Shown: positions 5,993 to 6,236 of the stretch, piece after piece
How the letters are laid out: the number at the start of each line of letters is the position of its first letter
Position numbering within the stretch: the stretch's first letter is position 1
Origin: Spartobacteria bacterium
GTDB lineage: Bacteria > Verrucomicrobiota > Verrucomicrobiia > Chthoniobacterales > UBA6821
Direction of reading: 5' to 3'
Assembly: GCA_947466005.1 (NCBI GenBank)
Contig: CANIBV010000093.1
Location: 1 to 6,236, forward strand
Length of the DNA stretch: 6,236 bases
Notes under the pieces: model-generated
Seen by the model: the letters and a program-made list of their open reading frames with translations, nothing else
The model's database searches: none
Told to the model about the DNA's origin: nothing
Program-made: the position numbers and the translations under genes

Positions 5993-6236
5993 TCATGCTC
6001 CGTTGCGCCAGCTGGAAAAGGCCCGCGGGCCAAGCCTACAGAGGATGACCACCCCGCCGGTCAGGAAGAGGATGATGGCACCCGGTTCCGGTACTCCGGC
6101 CACGGACCACGCCATCCCGTAATCCTGCACTGCATAACTAGAGCTGAGATCAAAAAGGTTGGTGGAGTATCCGACCCTGATCAGGTAGGTGCCGGGATCC
6201 ATTACTTGGAAAAAGAGTTCCTGCGTCGTGCTGACC
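5993..6236 (-). CDS. PEP-CTERM sorting domain protein, C-terminal part (5' end outside the window)
   Basis: The frame enters from the right edge without a start and runs about 80 codons to a TGA at 5995-5993. The visible mature part reads as beta-rich extracellular sequence (ELFFQV, GTYLIRVGYS, YAVQDYGMAWSV). It is followed by the classical three-part PEP-CTERM tail: VPEP (bases about 6083-6094), a hydrophobic segment (AIILFLTGGVVILC) and a basic end (RLGPRAFSSWRNGA). Such proteins are exported, then recognised and processed by exosortase at the PEP motif, typically in Gram-negative bacteria that make exopolysaccharide. The identity of the N-terminal domain is not visible. An ATG at 6202 is internal to the frame and need not be a start. 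It lies 17 bp upstream of rpiB. Confidence 0.87.
   Translation of the reverse strand, partial: VSTTQELFFQVMDPGTYLIRVGYSTNLFDLSSSYAVQDYGMAWSVAGVPEPGAIILFLTGGVVILCRLGPRAFSSWRNGA

Noticed and set aside
5577..6122. A 181-codon plus-strand frame opposite rpiB and the PEP-CTERM gene
   Set aside because: It is antisense to two well-supported genes and spans both across their intergenic gap, as expected of a shadow frame.

Overview
This 6.2 kb window is ordinary bacterial chromosome at fairly high GC, densely packed with genes. A PEP-CTERM sorted protein, an exopolysaccharide-type multi-pass membrane protein and housekeeping genes (trpC, ruvB, rpiB, cutA) occur together. That suggests a Gram-negative, probably environmental bacterium; Verrucomicrobiota or a relative in the PVC group is my best guess. 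This is an inference from gene types and style, not from a marker phylogeny.

Layout. The minus-strand block at the left (1-1056) is one continuous reading frame. It encodes a multi-pass membrane protein resembling GT-C fold glycosyltransferases and runs off the left edge. An 83-bp divergent spacer separates it from a plus-strand series: cutA (1140-1475), then trpC (1578-2420), ruvB (2430-3464), a small protein-kinase-like gene (3482-3889), a PP2C phosphatase (3873-4703) and a secreted PLD-family (Nuc-like) nuclease (4721-5316). From trpC to the nuclease, gaps are 9 to 17 bp, or an overlap of 17 bp, so this looks like one operon. The nuclease gene carries a one-base deletion near 5177-5181 that puts its last 45 codons or so in another frame.

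Right side. The 206-bp stretch 5317-5522 lies between convergent genes. It holds four consecutive hairpins and no convincing gene. On the minus strand beyond it come rpiB (5523-5975) and, 17 bp upstream of rpiB, the C-terminal end of a PEP-CTERM protein (5993-6236, cut by the right edge).

How the genes fit together. TrpC acts in tryptophan synthesis, RuvB in Holliday-junction branch migration and RpiB in the non-oxidative pentose phosphate pathway; these are unrelated housekeeping jobs. The most coherent local unit is the kinase-like/PP2C pair, overlapping genes with opposing predicted activities, which may form a small reversible phosphorylation switch. The most unusual points are that minimal kinase (it ends just after the DFG-equivalent), the cleanly frameshifted nuclease, the 16-residue insertion in TrpC, and the hairpin cluster. 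I saw no phage, transposase, CRISPR array, tRNA or rRNA.
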